The notes: generated from the letters alone by a model not told the origin. A DNA stretch of 57,858 nucleotides from Flavobacterium sp. (GCF_027483985.1 NZ_JAIXTJ010000028.1:1-57858); one strand, 5' to 3'; numbered from the stretch's first letter, positions 20,471 through 30,177 are shown. Numbers and translations are program-made.

Positions 20471-20728
20471 ATGAAATTACCCGTAATTAAGCATTTAACT
20501 CAATTTATTGAAGATAATGATCAAGACTATGTAGTAGAGACTATTGAAGTTCTTGAAAACCTTTGCGAAGTTCCAACCTTGAAAGACGAAGAATTAGAGG
20601 TCATTGGCGAATTAATTTCAAATATGTACGGCGCTTTAGAAGTCAATAAAATGATTAAAGAAGGAAAAGATAAGAAAGAAGCACTCAATGATTTTATGAA
20701 ACGTGTTTTAGGTTCAATCGATAAATAA
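20471..20728 (+). CDS. DUF6952-like small conserved protein
   Basis: An 85-residue, acidic, predicted all-helical protein (MKLPVIKHLTQFIEDN). I recognise it as a small conserved family found in Flavobacteriaceae next to thioredoxin genes (DUF6952, from memory). No cysteines suggest direct redox chemistry beyond one Cys in LENLCEVPT. Function unknown. A clear terminator follows, ending the peroxiredoxin-thioredoxin-DUF6952 group. Confidence 0.7.
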   Translation: MKLPVIKHLTQFIEDNDQDYVVETIEVLENLCEVPTLKDEELEVIGELISNMYGALEVNKMIKEGKDKKEALNDFMKRVLGSIDK

Positions 20729-20733
20729 TATAG

Positions 20734-20761
20734 AAACTCTCAAGAAATTGAGAGTTTTTTT
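20734..20761 (+). terminator. Intrinsic terminator after DUF6952
   Basis: AAACTCTCAA, loop GAAA, TTGAGAGTTTTTTT: a 9-10-bp stem and T-run. Confidence 0.85.
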
Positions 20762-20856
20762 ATGTTGACATAACAAGTTAAAATCTACAAGTAATAAAAT
20801 TGATTTTTTATATTGAAAAGTACTTAAATTAGCCTTGCAATAATCAGCACAAAAAA

Positions 20857-21147
20857 ATGCAAGTAATCGCACACGAACCTTATTTTTGGTTTTTCCTTCA
20901 ACATAACAACAATTATTATCTTGATGTGAATTGCAGCTATTCTTTTGTGGGCTATAATCGATTGATTCAACTTAACGAAACAGAGGTAAAAGAATATTTA
21001 GAAAGAGGAACTACGTACATTAATGAATTAGCAAACGAAATTCAATATTCGTTGCAACCAACTTATTCCGAACGACATCTTATGGGAGAAATTGACGACC
21101 TAGTTCACCAAGCTATTACTGAATTTAACGCTACAAAGGATAAATAA
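20857..21147 (+). CDS. Hypothetical small protein
   Basis: A 96-residue protein that I do not recognise. It is rich in aromatic residues in the first third (HEPYFWFFLQHNNNYYLDV) and charged and helical towards the C-terminus. It has no signal peptide or membrane span. It lies alone between a terminator and gcvT, on the same strand as gcvT (74 nt apart). Codon use looks like its neighbours. Confidence 0.65.
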   Translation: MQVIAHEPYFWFFLQHNNNYYLDVNCSYSFVGYNRLIQLNETEVKEYLERGTTYINELANEIQYSLQPTYSERHLMGEIDDLVHQAITEFNATKDK

Positions 21148-21221
21148 ATTTCCAGTCAAAACGCAAAAATTCTGCAAAAAATACTACTTTAGCGACTTAA
21201 ACATACAAACTACACTACAGA

Positions 21222-22304
21222 ATGAAAAATACCGCTTTAACGCACGTACACGAGAGTTTAGGAGCTAAAATGGTTCCGTTTGCAGGTTACAATATGCCTG
21301 TATCTTATGAAGGAGTGAATGCCGAACACGAAACCGTTAGAAATAGCGTTGGTGTTTTTGATGTATCCCATATGGGAGAATTCTTAATTTCGGGCGAAAA
21401 TGCTTTGGCTTTAATTCAAAAAGTTACTTCTAATGATGCAGCAACACTTGAAATCGGAAAAGCACAATACTCTTGTTTGCCAAATAACGATGGTGGTATT
21501 GTCGATGATTTAATCGTTTACAAATTAAAAGAAGAACAATATTTATTGGTAGTAAATGCGTCAAATATAGAAAAAGATTGGGATTGGATTTCGTCTCACA
21601 ATGATGTAGGTGCCGAAATGAAAAATCTTTCAGAGGATTATTCTTTACTTGCCATTCAAGGCCCAAAAGCTGTAGAAGCTATGCAATCGTTAACTTCTAT
21701 AGATTTATCAGCCATTAATTACTATCATTTTGAAGTAGCCGATTTTGCCGGAATTGAACACGTAATTATTTCCGCAACAGGTTATACTGGTTCTGGTGGA
21801 TTTGAAATTTACTGTAAAAATTCAGAAGTGAAACAAGTTTGGAACAAAGTATTTGAAGCTGGTGCAGCGTTCGGAATCAAACCAATTGGTTTAGCTGCTA
21901 GAGATACTTTGCGATTAGAAATGGGATTCTGTTTGTACGGAAATGACATCAACGACACTACTTCGCCACTTGAAGCTGGTTTGGGTTGGATTACGAAATT
22001 TACCAAAATATTTACCAATTCTGAAAACTTAAAAGCTCAAAAAGAAGCTGGCGTTTCAAGAAAATTAGTCGGATTTGAACTAATTGATAGAGGAATTCCA
22101 AGACACGATTATGAAATTGTAGACGCTGATGGAAACAACATCGGAATTGTAACCTCAGGCACACAAGCGCCAAGTTTAGGAAAAGCTATCGGAATGGGTT
22201 ATGTAAAAACCGAATTTTCAACCGCTGATTCTGAAATTTATATCGTAATCAGAGATAAGAAAATAGCAGCAAAAGTGGTAAAAATGCCATTTTATAAAAA
22301 ATAA
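21222..22304 (+). CDS. gcvT: Aminomethyltransferase (glycine cleavage T protein)
   Basis: Transfers the methylene group from the aminomethyl-lipoyl H protein to tetrahydrofolate and releases ammonia. The 360 residues have the family-typical N-terminus ([20 protein letters not shown]), [11 protein letters not shown], the middle segment [12 protein letters not shown], and the C-terminal barrel with [17 protein letters not shown]. Length is normal. No gcvH or gcvP lies in the window. Confidence 0.96.
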   Translation: MKNTALTHVHESLGAKMVPFAGYNMPVSYEGVNAEHETVRNSVGVFDVSHMGEFLISGENALALIQKVTSNDAATLEIGKAQYSCLPNNDGGIVDDLIVYKLKEEQYLLVVNASNIEKDWDWISSHNDVGAEMKNLSEDYSLLAIQGPKAVEAMQSLTSIDLSAINYYHFEVADFAGIEHVIISATGYTGSGGFEIYCKNSEVKQVWNKVFEAGAAFGIKPIGLAARDTLRLEMGFCLYGNDINDTTSPLEAGLGWITKFTKIFTNSENLKAQKEAGVSRKLVGFELIDRGIPRHDYEIVDADGNNIGIVTSGTQAPSLGKAIGMGYVKTEFSTADSEIYIVIRDKKIAAKVVKMPFYKK

Positions 22305-22327
22305 AATCAAAAGTCAGCTACAAAGGT

Positions 22328-22396
22328 CAACTTCAAATTCTTGAATTTTTTAAATTTTCTTAAAGCAGTGTTGAGAAAAAATGAAATTTGAAGTTG
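22328..22396 (+). repeat. Inverted repeat between gcvT and the YebC gene
   Basis: CAACTTCAAATT (22328-22339) and AATTTGAAGTTG (22385-22396), a 12-bp perfect pair with a 45-nt AT-rich spacer. It may end the gcvT transcript; the YebC-gene promoter starts 9 nt after it. Confidence 0.5.
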
Positions 22397-22405
22397 AATT
22401 TGAAT

Positions 22406-22436
22406 TTTGAAATTGATGTTGAAAAAAGTACTTTTG
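22406..22436 (+). promoter_or_regulatory. Promoter of the YebC-family gene
   Basis: TTTG at 22406-22409, a 19-nt spacer, and TACTTTTG at 22429-22436. This is the best two-box Bacteroidota promoter seen in the window. Confidence 0.75.
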
Positions 22437-22496
22437 CAAATAGTTAAACAAGTCTATGATTGTTGAAAAACGATTTTAGAATTTAGAATTAAAAAA

Positions 22497-23213
22497 ATGG
22501 GAAGAGCATTCGAATTTAGAAAAGGAAGAAAAATGAAACGTTGGGCAGCAATGGCCAAAGCGTTTACCCGAATTGGAAAAGACATTGTAATGGCCGTTAA
22601 AGAAGGCGGACCAAATCCTGAAGCTAATGCAAGATTAAGAGCCGTAATACAAAATGCAAAGGCAGCGAATATGCCAAAAGAAAATGTAGAACGTGCCATT
22701 AAAAAAGCTACCGATAAAGATACTGCCAACTACAAAGAGCAGCTGTTCGAAGGATATGCACCACACGGAATTGCACTTTTAATCGAAACTGCTACTGACA
22801 ATAATAACAGAACCGTTGCAAATATTAGAAGTTATTTTAATAAATGTAATGGTACTTTAGGAACGCAAGGTTCAGTTGAATTTATGTTTGATCATACTTG
22901 CAACTTTAGAATTCCGAACAATAACATTGATGTTGAAGAAATGGAATTGGAATTTATCGACTTTGGCGCAGAAGAAATTTTTGCCGATGAAGAAGATATT
23001 TTAATCTATGCGCCTTTCGGAAGTTATGGTGCCATTCAAAAAGAGTTAGAAAATCGTGGTATAGAAATTTTATCATCAGGTTTTGAGCGTATTCCGCAAG
23101 TTACCAAAAAACTTACCGAAGCAGAAATTGCTGATGTTGAAAAACTAATCGAAAAGATTGAAGAAGATGATGACGTGATGAACGTTTACCACACAATGGA
23201 CGAATCGGAATAG
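22497..23213 (+). CDS. YebC/PmpR-family regulator or translation factor
   Basis: The 238 residues start with the family signature MGRAFEFRKGRKMKRWAAMAKAFTRIGKDI, here starting GRAFEFRKG and not GHSKWANI, and continue with GGPNPEANARLR and NMPKENVERAIKKA. Members were first described as DNA-binding regulators; recent work links some to resolving ribosome stalls. It is cytoplasmic, has an acidic C-terminus, and is monocistronic with its own promoter and terminator. Confidence 0.9.
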   Translation: MGRAFEFRKGRKMKRWAAMAKAFTRIGKDIVMAVKEGGPNPEANARLRAVIQNAKAANMPKENVERAIKKATDKDTANYKEQLFEGYAPHGIALLIETATDNNNRTVANIRSYFNKCNGTLGTQGSVEFMFDHTCNFRIPNNNIDVEEMELEFIDFGAEEIFADEEDILIYAPFGSYGAIQKELENRGIEILSSGFERIPQVTKKLTEAEIADVEKLIEKIEEDDDVMNVYHTMDESE

Positions 23214-23261
23214 CGTACTACAATTTGTCATTCCCTAGGAATCACACTTATACTTAAAATA

Positions 23262-23289
23262 ACTTCAGGGAAACCTGGAGTTTTTTTTT
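23262..23289 (+). terminator. Intrinsic terminator after the YebC gene
   Basis: ACTTCAGG (23262-23269), GAAA tetraloop, CCTGGAGT (23274-23281), T-run to 23289. Confidence 0.85.
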
Positions 23290-23561
23290 ATTTTTAATTA
23301 TATGATTTTTAATATTTTAAGCTTTAGATAAAAAATAAATAGTATTTTTTCTGTAACTTTTAATTCAGTCAATCGTATAATTACAGATTTAAAAATAGAA
23401 CCAAATTCTAAAATGACACAAAAGTGTTGTAACTTCAAAAATAATATATTCAATAAAGAAAATTGAATTATTTAGTAAAAGAATCCTTGAATTTACTCTT
23501 AATTTTTCTACAAAATTCTATTACAAATCAAAAACATTCCTAATTAATTAATTGATATAAA
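23290..23561. other. AT-rich gap with no recognised gene
   Basis: Apart from the terminator at its left edge, this stretch before the SPFH gene holds no ORF of note, no TAnnTTTG match and no strong hairpin. The SPFH promoter must be here but was not recognised. Confidence 0.5.
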
Positions 23562-25472
23562 ATGACAACATTTTTTACTTTATGGTGGGTAATTCCTATT
23601 GTTTTATCTATTGTTTTTTACAAATTTGTTTTAAGAGTTTTCTTCGGAATGGTGATTGTTCCCGAAGATAAAATTGGTTTAGTAACCAAGAAATTTGTAC
23701 TTTTTGGTACCGATAAATCGTTACCCGACGGAAGAATTATTGCAACCAAAGGCGAGGCTGGTTTTCAAGCTCAAACCTTAGCGCCAGGATTGTACTGGAC
23801 AATGTGGATTTGGCAATATTCTGTCGATATGACAGCGTTTACAATCATTCCAGAAGGAAAAATCGGATTAGTTTTGAGTAAAGACGGAAAAGAAATTCCA
23901 ACTGGTAGAATTTTAGCACGAAAAGTCGATAGCGATAACTTTCAAGATGCAACTGCTTTCTTGAATAACGGTGGACAAAAAGGACGTCAAACAGCTTTTA
24001 TTACTACAGGTTCTTATCGTATCAATACTTTTTTGTTCGAAATTATAATCGCTGATCAAGTCAAGATTTTTGAAAATATGGTTGGTATTGTTACCGCTTT
24101 AGATGGAGAACCAATTCCGCAAGGACAAATTGCCGGTAAGAATGTCGACGGACACAATAATTTTCAAGATTTTGATAGATTTTTAGAAGCTGGAGGAAAC
24201 CGTGGACTACAACCTCAAGTGATGCTTGCTGGTTCGTATTACATCAACTCTTGGGCAACTCAAATTGAACAAACGCCAATGACTGATGTGCCAATTGGTT
24301 ACGTTGGCGTTGTAATCTCTTATATAGGTGAAGACGGGCAAGATGTTACAGGTGAGCATTTTAAACACGGAAATATTGTCTCTAAAGGTCAACGTGGTGT
24401 TTGGATGGAACCACTTGGACCAGGAAAATACGCTTTAAATAAATATACTACCAAATTAGAACCTGTTCCAACCACAAATTTAGTTTTAAACTGGGCTGAT
24501 GCTCGAAGTGAATCTCATAATTTAGACCACAATTTATCTACAATTACAGTACGTTCTCGTGATGGTTTCCCATTTAATTTGGATGTTTCACAAATTATTC
24601 ACGTACCAGCAAATGAAGCACCAAAAGTGATTGCTCGTTTTGGAAGTATGACAAATCTAGTTTCTCAAGTTCTTGAACCAACAATTGGTAATTATTTTAG
24701 AAACTCGGCTCAAGAAAGCGATGTAATTTCGTTTTTGAGTACCCGTAAAGAACGACAAGAATCTGCTAGAAATCATATCAAAGTAGTTCTAGATGAGTAT
24801 AATGTAAATGCAGTTGATACTTTGATTGGAGACATCGTTCCACCTGATTCTTTGATGAAAACTTTGACCGATAGAAAAATTGCCGAAGAAGAACAAAAGA
24901 CTTATCAAACTCAAAGAATGGCGCAAGAACAACGTCAAGGAATGGAAAAAGAAACTGCCATTGCTGATATGCAAAAAGAAATTGTTCGTGCTTCTCAAAG
25001 TGTTGAAATTGCACAAAGAACAGCCGACGCAACCGTTAAAAAAGCGGAAGGTGATGCAACTAGTTTGAAATTAAATGTTAACGCCGAAGCAGAAGCTACA
25101 AAAATGAGAGCAAATGCTGAAGCGGAAGCAACCAAAGCAAGAGCTGGAGCACAAGCCGAAGCTACAAAACTAAATGCAAGTGCTGAGGCTGAAAAAATTT
25201 CTAAAACTGGTTTGGCCGAAGCTGAAAAAATTATGGCAATCGGTAAATCAACTGCCGAAGCTTATCAACTGCAAGTTTCTGCAATGGGTGGCGATAACTT
25301 TACTAAATATAAAATTACCGAAGAAATTGGTAAAGGAAACATCAAAGTTATTCCAGATGTGTTAATCTCAGGAAGCAATGGATCGGAAGGTGGCATTAGC
25401 GGATTATTAGGCATCAAATTGATGGAAATGATGGATACTAAAAATGAAAAAGACGAAACTAAAAAGAAATAA
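23562..25472 (+). CDS. SPFH/flotillin-like protein with repeated N-terminal modules
   Basis: A 636-residue protein with one N-terminal membrane segment (about 5-25). Next come three to four imperfect copies of a module built around 'P-x-G-x-I-G-x-V ... G-R-I-x-A ... F-Q-D ... G-x-Y-x-I-N' (roughly residues 32-85, 98-160, 165-230 and a divergent copy at 238-305). Then follow a Band 7/SPFH domain (about 310-440) and an Ala/Glu-rich coiled coil (about 450-570; AEAEATKMRANAEAEATKA). Flotillin-like proteins scaffold membrane microdomains. The Ala-Glu repeats are visible at DNA level as well. It is flanked by a terminator at 25492. Confidence 0.85.
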   Translation: MTTFFTLWWVIPIVLSIVFYKFVLRVFFGMVIVPEDKIGLVTKKFVLFGTDKSLPDGRIIATKGEAGFQAQTLAPGLYWTMWIWQYSVDMTAFTIIPEGKIGLVLSKDGKEIPTGRILARKVDSDNFQDATAFLNNGGQKGRQTAFITTGSYRINTFLFEIIIADQVKIFENMVGIVTALDGEPIPQGQIAGKNVDGHNNFQDFDRFLEAGGNRGLQPQVMLAGSYYINSWATQIEQTPMTDVPIGYVGVVISYIGEDGQDVTGEHFKHGNIVSKGQRGVWMEPLGPGKYALNKYTTKLEPVPTTNLVLNWADARSESHNLDHNLSTITVRSRDGFPFNLDVSQIIHVPANEAPKVIARFGSMTNLVSQVLEPTIGNYFRNSAQESDVISFLSTRKERQESARNHIKVVLDEYNVNAVDTLIGDIVPPDSLMKTLTDRKIAEEEQKTYQTQRMAQEQRQGMEKETAIADMQKEIVRASQSVEIAQRTADATVKKAEGDATSLKLNVNAEAEATKMRANAEAEATKARAGAQAEATKLNASAEAEKISKTGLAEAEKIMAIGKSTAEAYQLQVSAMGGDNFTKYKITEEIGKGNIKVIPDVLISGSNGSEGGISGLLGIKLMEMMDTKNEKDETKKK

Positions 25473-25491
25473 GTAATCTTAATTTTAAATC

Positions 25492-25525
25492 AAATCCGTT
25501 TTGTGAAAGCAAAGCGGATTTTTTA
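25492..25525 (+). terminator. Terminator after the SPFH gene
   Basis: AAATCCG (25492-25498) pairs with CGGATTT (25515-25521), followed by further Ts. Confidence 0.7.
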
Positions 25526-25595
25526 TTTTCACAAAATATTAGCATTTGTAAAAAATCTAACCAAGCATTATTAATTACTTTTACCTAAAAAAAGA

Positions 25596-27383
25596 ATGCC
25601 ACGATTTAAAGAAAATGACTTACCTAAAGCCAAATTAAACGCAAGTACTTTAAGCAAAGCGTTATTAATATTTAACTATGCTGATAATCACAAGTGGAAA
25701 TTTTACCTAGGCTTAATTTTTTTATTACTAACAGGTGGAACAGCATTGGCATTCCCAAAATTGCTAGGTTTATTAGTAGATTGTGTTAATGGAAAAGATT
25801 TAGAACAAGCCAAAAATATTGCCTTAGGATTAATGGGAATTTTATTGCTACAATCCTTTTTTTCTTTTTTTAGATTATCCTTATTCATCAATTTTACTGA
25901 AAATACTTTGGCTAACATTCGTTTGTCGTTGTATAGTAATTTGATCAAACTACCAATGACTTTTTTCTCTCAAAAACGAGTAGGAGAATTAAACAGTAGA
26001 ATTAGTTCCGACATCACACAAATTCAAGATACTTTAACTACGACAATAGCGGAGTTTTTACGCCAATTTATTTTGATAATTGGTGGAATTATTTTTTTAG
26101 CAACTATAAGTTTGAAGTTAACTCTAATGATGCTGTGCATCGTTCCTATAGTTGCAGTGGCTGCAGTGATTTTTGGAAGATTTATCAGAAAATTTTCTAA
26201 AAATGTTCAAGATCAAGTAGCTGAAAGTCAAGTTATAGTTGAAGAAACATTGCAAGGCATTTCAAATGTAAAAGCTTTTGCGAATGAATGGTATGAAATT
26301 GCTCGTTACAAAGGCAAAATTAACGACGTTGTAAAGTTGGCCATCAAAGGCGGAATTTATCGTGGCTATTTTGCATCCTTCATTATTTTTTGCTTATTTG
26401 GCGCTATTGTAGCTGTAGTTTGGTATGGTGTAAGTTTATGTATTAGCGGTGAAATCAAAGGTGTTGGAGAATTAATTTCATTTGTATTGTATTCCACATT
26501 TATTGGAGCTTCTTTTGGTGGTATTGCAGAATTATATGCTCAAATTCAAAAAGCTGTCGGTGCAACCGAAAGAGTTTTCGAATTATTAGATGAAAAACCT
26601 GAAAAAATTAACGCTACTCAAAATCATTCGCTTGAAAAAATAAAAGGAAACGTAACCTTCAAAAATGTACAATTCAGTTATCCATCACGACCAGAAATTC
26701 AGGTATTGAAGGATGTAAATTTCACAGCGAGTTTTGGTCAAAAAATCGCCATTGTTGGTCCGAGTGGTGCTGGAAAATCTACCATATCTTCTCTCCTATT
26801 ACGTTTTTATGATATCGATGGCGGAGAAATTTTGATTGATGATAAAAACATTTACGATTATGATTTAGAAAATCTTCGTGGCAACATGAGCATCGTTCCA
26901 CAAGATGTTATTTTGTTTGGTGGCACTATTCGAGAAAACATTGCTTACGGAAAACCAAATGCTACCGATGAAGAAATATTTTTAGCAGCAAAGCAAGCCA
27001 ATGCCTTAGATTTCGTTAACGGATTTCCAGAGAAATTTGAAACTTTGGTTGGTGAACGCGGTATAAAACTTTCTGGTGGTCAACGTCAGCGTATTGCCAT
27101 TGCACGAGCATTATTAAAAAATCCAAGTATTTTGATTTTAGACGAAGCTACATCATCATTAGATAGTGAAAGCGAGAAATTAGTACAACAAGCTTTAGAA
27201 ACTTTAATGGAAGGAAGAACAAGTATCATCATTGCTCACCGACTTTCAACCATCAGAAGTGCCGATGCCATATTAGTTCTAAATGAAGGCAAAATTGCAG
27301 AAAAAGGTACACACAAAGAACTACTAACCATTGAAAATGGTATTTACAAGAATTTGAGTAATTTGCAGTTTAGTGAGTATTAG
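25596..27383 (+). CDS. ABC transporter, fused permease and ATPase (MsbA/exporter-like)
   Basis: A 595-residue half-transporter: a six-helix exporter domain (about 35-325) followed by an ATPase domain with Walker A GPSGAGKST, signature LSGGQRQR, and Walker B ILILDEATS with the H-loop IIIAHRLST. As a homodimer it would export lipids or hydrophobic compounds; the substrate cannot be inferred. The N-terminal family fold resembles MsbA/TAP-type exporters. It ends in an unusual inverted-repeat junction with the convergent proline dehydrogenase gene. Confidence 0.92.
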   Translation: MPRFKENDLPKAKLNASTLSKALLIFNYADNHKWKFYLGLIFLLLTGGTALAFPKLLGLLVDCVNGKDLEQAKNIALGLMGILLLQSFFSFFRLSLFINFTENTLANIRLSLYSNLIKLPMTFFSQKRVGELNSRISSDITQIQDTLTTTIAEFLRQFILIIGGIIFLATISLKLTLMMLCIVPIVAVAAVIFGRFIRKFSKNVQDQVAESQVIVEETLQGISNVKAFANEWYEIARYKGKINDVVKLAIKGGIYRGYFASFIIFCLFGAIVAVVWYGVSLCISGEIKGVGELISFVLYSTFIGASFGGIAELYAQIQKAVGATERVFELLDEKPEKINATQNHSLEKIKGNVTFKNVQFSYPSRPEIQVLKDVNFTASFGQKIAIVGPSGAGKSTISSLLLRFYDIDGGEILIDDKNIYDYDLENLRGNMSIVPQDVILFGGTIRENIAYGKPNATDEEIFLAAKQANALDFVNGFPEKFETLVGERGIKLSGGQRQRIAIARALLKNPSILILDEATSSLDSESEKLVQQALETLMEGRTSIIIAHRLSTIRSADAILVLNEGKIAEKGTHKELLTIENGIYKNLSNLQFSEY

Positions 27384-27395
27384 TAATGTTTAGTG

Positions 27396-27520
27396 ATTAG
27401 TAAATAGTGAAGAGTAATTAGTTTCGATTTAATAACCACTATTTACTCTTTACTCTTCACTATTTACTATTTACTCTTTACTCTTCACTATTTACTCTTT
27501 ACTCTTCACTATTTACTAAT
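27396..27520. repeat. Heptad-phased tandem repeat inside a 22-bp inverted repeat
   Basis: A perfect 22-bp inverted repeat has arms at 27396-27417 and 27499-27520. Between and overlapping them, a block beginning CACTATTTACTC recurs at 27437, 27458 and 27486 with lengths 21, 28 and 21, all multiples of 7, built from variants of TTTACTC/TTCACTA. It fills the gap between convergent genes and could fold into a long hairpin that ends transcription from both sides. Confidence 0.8.
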
Positions 27521-27536
27521 AACTAATCACTAATCA

Positions 27537-28706
27537 CTATTTACTTTTCCTTCTATCTCTTTCTGCTTTCAATAAATTCAATTCTCTACTGGTTTGCCCA
27601 GCTACAGAAGTATTTTCTTCGGCACGACGAATTAAGTATGGCATTACATCACGAACTGGTCCGAATGGTAAATATTTGGCAACATTATATCCGTTTTCTG
27701 CTAAATTATAACTGATGTTATCGCTCATTCCGTATAATTGTCCGAACCAAATTCGCTGGTCATTTTTAGAAATTCTGTTAGAAGCTTGCATTTGAAGTAA
27801 CTTATAAGAACTTTCTTCGTTATGCGTTCCGGCAAATATTGCCATTTTATCAATATGTTGCATCATATAATCTACAGCGGCATTATAATTATCATCGGTT
27901 GCTTGTTTGGAAGCACAAATTGGTGTTGGATAACCCATTTCTTCTGCACGTTTATGCTCTTTTTCCATATATGCACCACGAACTAATTTCATTCCGATAT
28001 AAAAACCGTCTTTTTTTGCACGTTCGTGTAAGGCTTTTAAATAGTCCATTCTATCCCAACGGTACATTTGCAGCGTATTGAATACTATTGCTTTTTCTTT
28101 ATTGTATTTGCGCATCATCTCTTCTACCAAATCGTCGGCAGCATCTTGCATCCAGCTTTCTTCACCATCGATCAGTAAAGCAACATCCTTCGAATGCGCT
28201 GTTTTACAAATGATTTCAAAACGTTCTTTTACACGATTCCATTCTGCTTGTTCTTCAGTTGAAAGAGGTTGCTTCTCTCCTATTTTTGTATATAAATCTA
28301 ATCGACCTAAACCTGTAGGTTTAAAAACTGCAAAAGGAATTGCGTGACGTTCTTTAGCAAACTCAACTGTTTTTAAAGTCATTTCGAGCGCAGCGTCAAA
28401 TTGTGCTTCCTCTTCTTTGCCTTCAACAGAATAATCTAAAACTGATGAAACGCCTTTGGTATACATATTATCGACTACTTTTAGGCAATCCATCTCATTA
28501 ACACCACCACAAAAATGGTCAAAAACAGAGGCACGAATCAATCCTTCAACAGGCAAATGTGCTTTTAATGCAAAGTTGGTTACAGCGGTTCCAATTCTTA
28601 CCAACGGTTCATTGGCAATCATTTTAAAAAGAAAATACGCTCTATCTAATTCGGTGTCACTTTTTAAAGCAAAAGCAACTTGGGTATTGTTGAATATTTT
28701 ATCCAT
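27537..28706 (-). CDS. Proline dehydrogenase
   Basis: Flavin enzyme that oxidises proline to pyrroline-5-carboxylate. The 389 residues (from ATG 28706) contain FKPTGLGRLDLY, LIDGEESWMQ, the FAD-barrel segment GFYIGMKLVRGAYMEKEHKRA, and the C-terminal YLPFGPVRDVMPYLIRRAEEN with the substrate-binding R-x-x-x-N-like end. An in-frame GTG at 28724 lies inside the predicted -7 box, so ATG 28706 is preferred. It is a monofunctional PutA-type domain; no P5C dehydrogenase is in the window. Confidence 0.94.
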   Translation of the reverse strand: MDKIFNNTQVAFALKSDTELDRAYFLFKMIANEPLVRIGTAVTNFALKAHLPVEGLIRASVFDHFCGGVNEMDCLKVVDNMYTKGVSSVLDYSVEGKEEEAQFDAALEMTLKTVEFAKERHAIPFAVFKPTGLGRLDLYTKIGEKQPLSTEEQAEWNRVKERFEIICKTAHSKDVALLIDGEESWMQDAADDLVEEMMRKYNKEKAIVFNTLQMYRWDRMDYLKALHERAKKDGFYIGMKLVRGAYMEKEHKRAEEMGYPTPICASKQATDDNYNAAVDYMMQHIDKMAIFAGTHNEESSYKLLQMQASNRISKNDQRIWFGQLYGMSDNISYNLAENGYNVAKYLPFGPVRDVMPYLIRRAEENTSVAGQTSRELNLLKAERDRRKSK

Positions 28707-28723
28707 TTGTTTTAATAATTGCA

Positions 28724-28731
28724 CAAATATA
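28724..28731 (-). promoter_or_regulatory. -7 element of the proline dehydrogenase promoter
   Basis: CAAATATA reads TATATTTG on the minus strand. It predicts a 5' UTR of roughly 12 nt before ATG 28706 and rules out the upstream GTG. Confidence 0.6.
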
Positions 28732-28749
28732 ATTAGAATTTGATAATTT

Positions 28750-30177
28750 TTATTTTGAATTGGCTATTCTTTTTATCATTCCGTTAAAAATGAAAAAATG
28801 AAAGGGAATCATACTGTACCAATACAATCGTCCGAAAAGTCCGGTTGGTCTAAACGTTGCAATTTGGTGCAAATAATTGTTTTCGTCAATTCTGAATTCA
28901 AGCCAAGCTTCGCCTGGAACACGCATTTCTGCATATAACAAAAGTCGTTTGTTTTTTTTATCGGCCAAAATTACGCGCCAAAAATCAAGTGAATCACCAT
29001 TATCCAAATGTGTCGGACTTGTTCGTCCGCGTCGCAAGCCAACGCCACCAAAAAGTTTATCTACAAAACCACGCAGTTGCCACATCCAATTGCCATAATA
29101 CCAACCTTTTTCACCTCCAATAGACCAAATGTTATCTAACACTTGCTTGGAATTAAGAATCTTGATTTTCTTACTATCTTTCAAACAACCAAATTTTGGA
29201 ATTTGAATATAATTGGTCAATTTACTTTTAATTCGTCCGCTAGCCAAACTGTCTTTCCAACTTGACACAACAAGATTTTGCTCAATTTTTTGAAACGCTA
29301 ATTTAATCGCATCAACATATGATATTGGCTTGACGTTGAGCATTCTTTGCAATCGATTATCGTTACAAACTACTTCCACTTTCATACTGTCAACAAGATT
29401 TAAGGCAAGTTTATAAGAAGTTGAAGTTACAAAATACAACCAATAGGATGACAATTTTGGTGTCATAATTGGTACTGTAAAAATGGCTAATTTGATACCA
29501 CGAGTTTTTGCGTACAATTGCATCATTTGTTTGTAAGTAATCACGTTTGGTCCGCCAATATCAAACGATTGATTGTAACAATCTTCTCTATTTTGAACAC
29601 CAATTAAATACTTCATTACATCGCGAATAGCAATGGGTTGTGTCTTGGTCAAAACCCATTTTGGCGTAATCATTATAGGTAACTTTTCACACAAATCTCG
29701 AATGATTTCGAACGATGAACTTCCTGAACCTACAATAATACCGGCTTTTAAAACCGTTAGATTAGGCTTGCCAGAATACAATATTTTTTCAACATTATTT
29801 CGAGATAACATGTGTTTAGACAATTTAGGATCATTTACAATTCCGCTTAAATAAATGACCTGTTTGATGTTCATAAACTCTGCATATCTGTTAAAATTGT
29901 GAGCTGTAGTAGCTTCCATTTTATCAAAAACAGCAGTAGAACTCGACATAGAATGAATTAAAAAATAAGCTATATCAATTTCTTTCGGACAAGTATCAAA
30001 ATTGACTTCTTCAAGAAAATCTACTTCCCAAATTGTTAACAATGAAAGTAATTCATCATCTAATCCGAGACGCATTTTATCACGAACAGCACAAATAATT
30101 TCGTGACCTTGACTTAGTAATTCGGGTAGCAAACGCCTTCCAACATAACCATTTGCTCCTGTTAATAGAATTTTCAT
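28750..30177 (-). CDS. SDR-family NAD(P)-binding protein with C-terminal DUF2867
   Basis: The 475 residues start with the Rossmann motif TGANGYVGRRLLPELL, continue with an atypical short-chain dehydrogenase-like domain (about 1-300), and finish with a DUF2867 domain (about 320-475; GGVGLRRGRTSP, WRVILADKKNKRLLLYAEM, PGEAWLEFRI). The catalytic Tyr-x-x-x-Lys of classical SDRs is not obvious. It is the last gene of the photolyase cluster, 114 nt after CRY-DASH on the same strand. SDR-DUF2867 proteins are often neighbours of photolyase genes. Substrate unknown. Confidence 0.85.
   Translation of the reverse strand: MKILLTGANGYVGRRLLPELLSQGHEIICAVRDKMRLGLDDELLSLLTIWEVDFLEEVNFDTCPKEIDIAYFLIHSMSSSTAVFDKMEATTAHNFNRYAEFMNIKQVIYLSGIVNDPKLSKHMLSRNNVEKILYSGKPNLTVLKAGIIVGSGSSSFEIIRDLCEKLPIMITPKWVLTKTQPIAIRDVMKYLIGVQNREDCYNQSFDIGGPNVITYKQMMQLYAKTRGIKLAIFTVPIMTPKLSSYWLYFVTSTSYKLALNLVDSMKVEVVCNDNRLQRMLNVKPISYVDAIKLAFQKIEQNLVVSSWKDSLASGRIKSKLTNYIQIPKFGCLKDSKKIKILNSKQVLDNIWSIGGEKGWYYGNWMWQLRGFVDKLFGGVGLRRGRTSPTHLDNGDSLDFWRVILADKKNKRLLLYAEMRVPGEAWLEFRIDENNYLHQIATFRPTGLFGRLYWYSMIPFHFFIFNGMIKRIANSK

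Noticed and set aside
24778..25365. Several overlapping frames on both strands within the SPFH coiled coil
   Set aside because: They are shadows caused by the repetitive Ala/Glu/Lys codons of the real gene.
27437..27520. CRISPR-like array
   Set aside because: The repeats are contiguous 7-nt variants with no unique spacers, and no cas genes are near.
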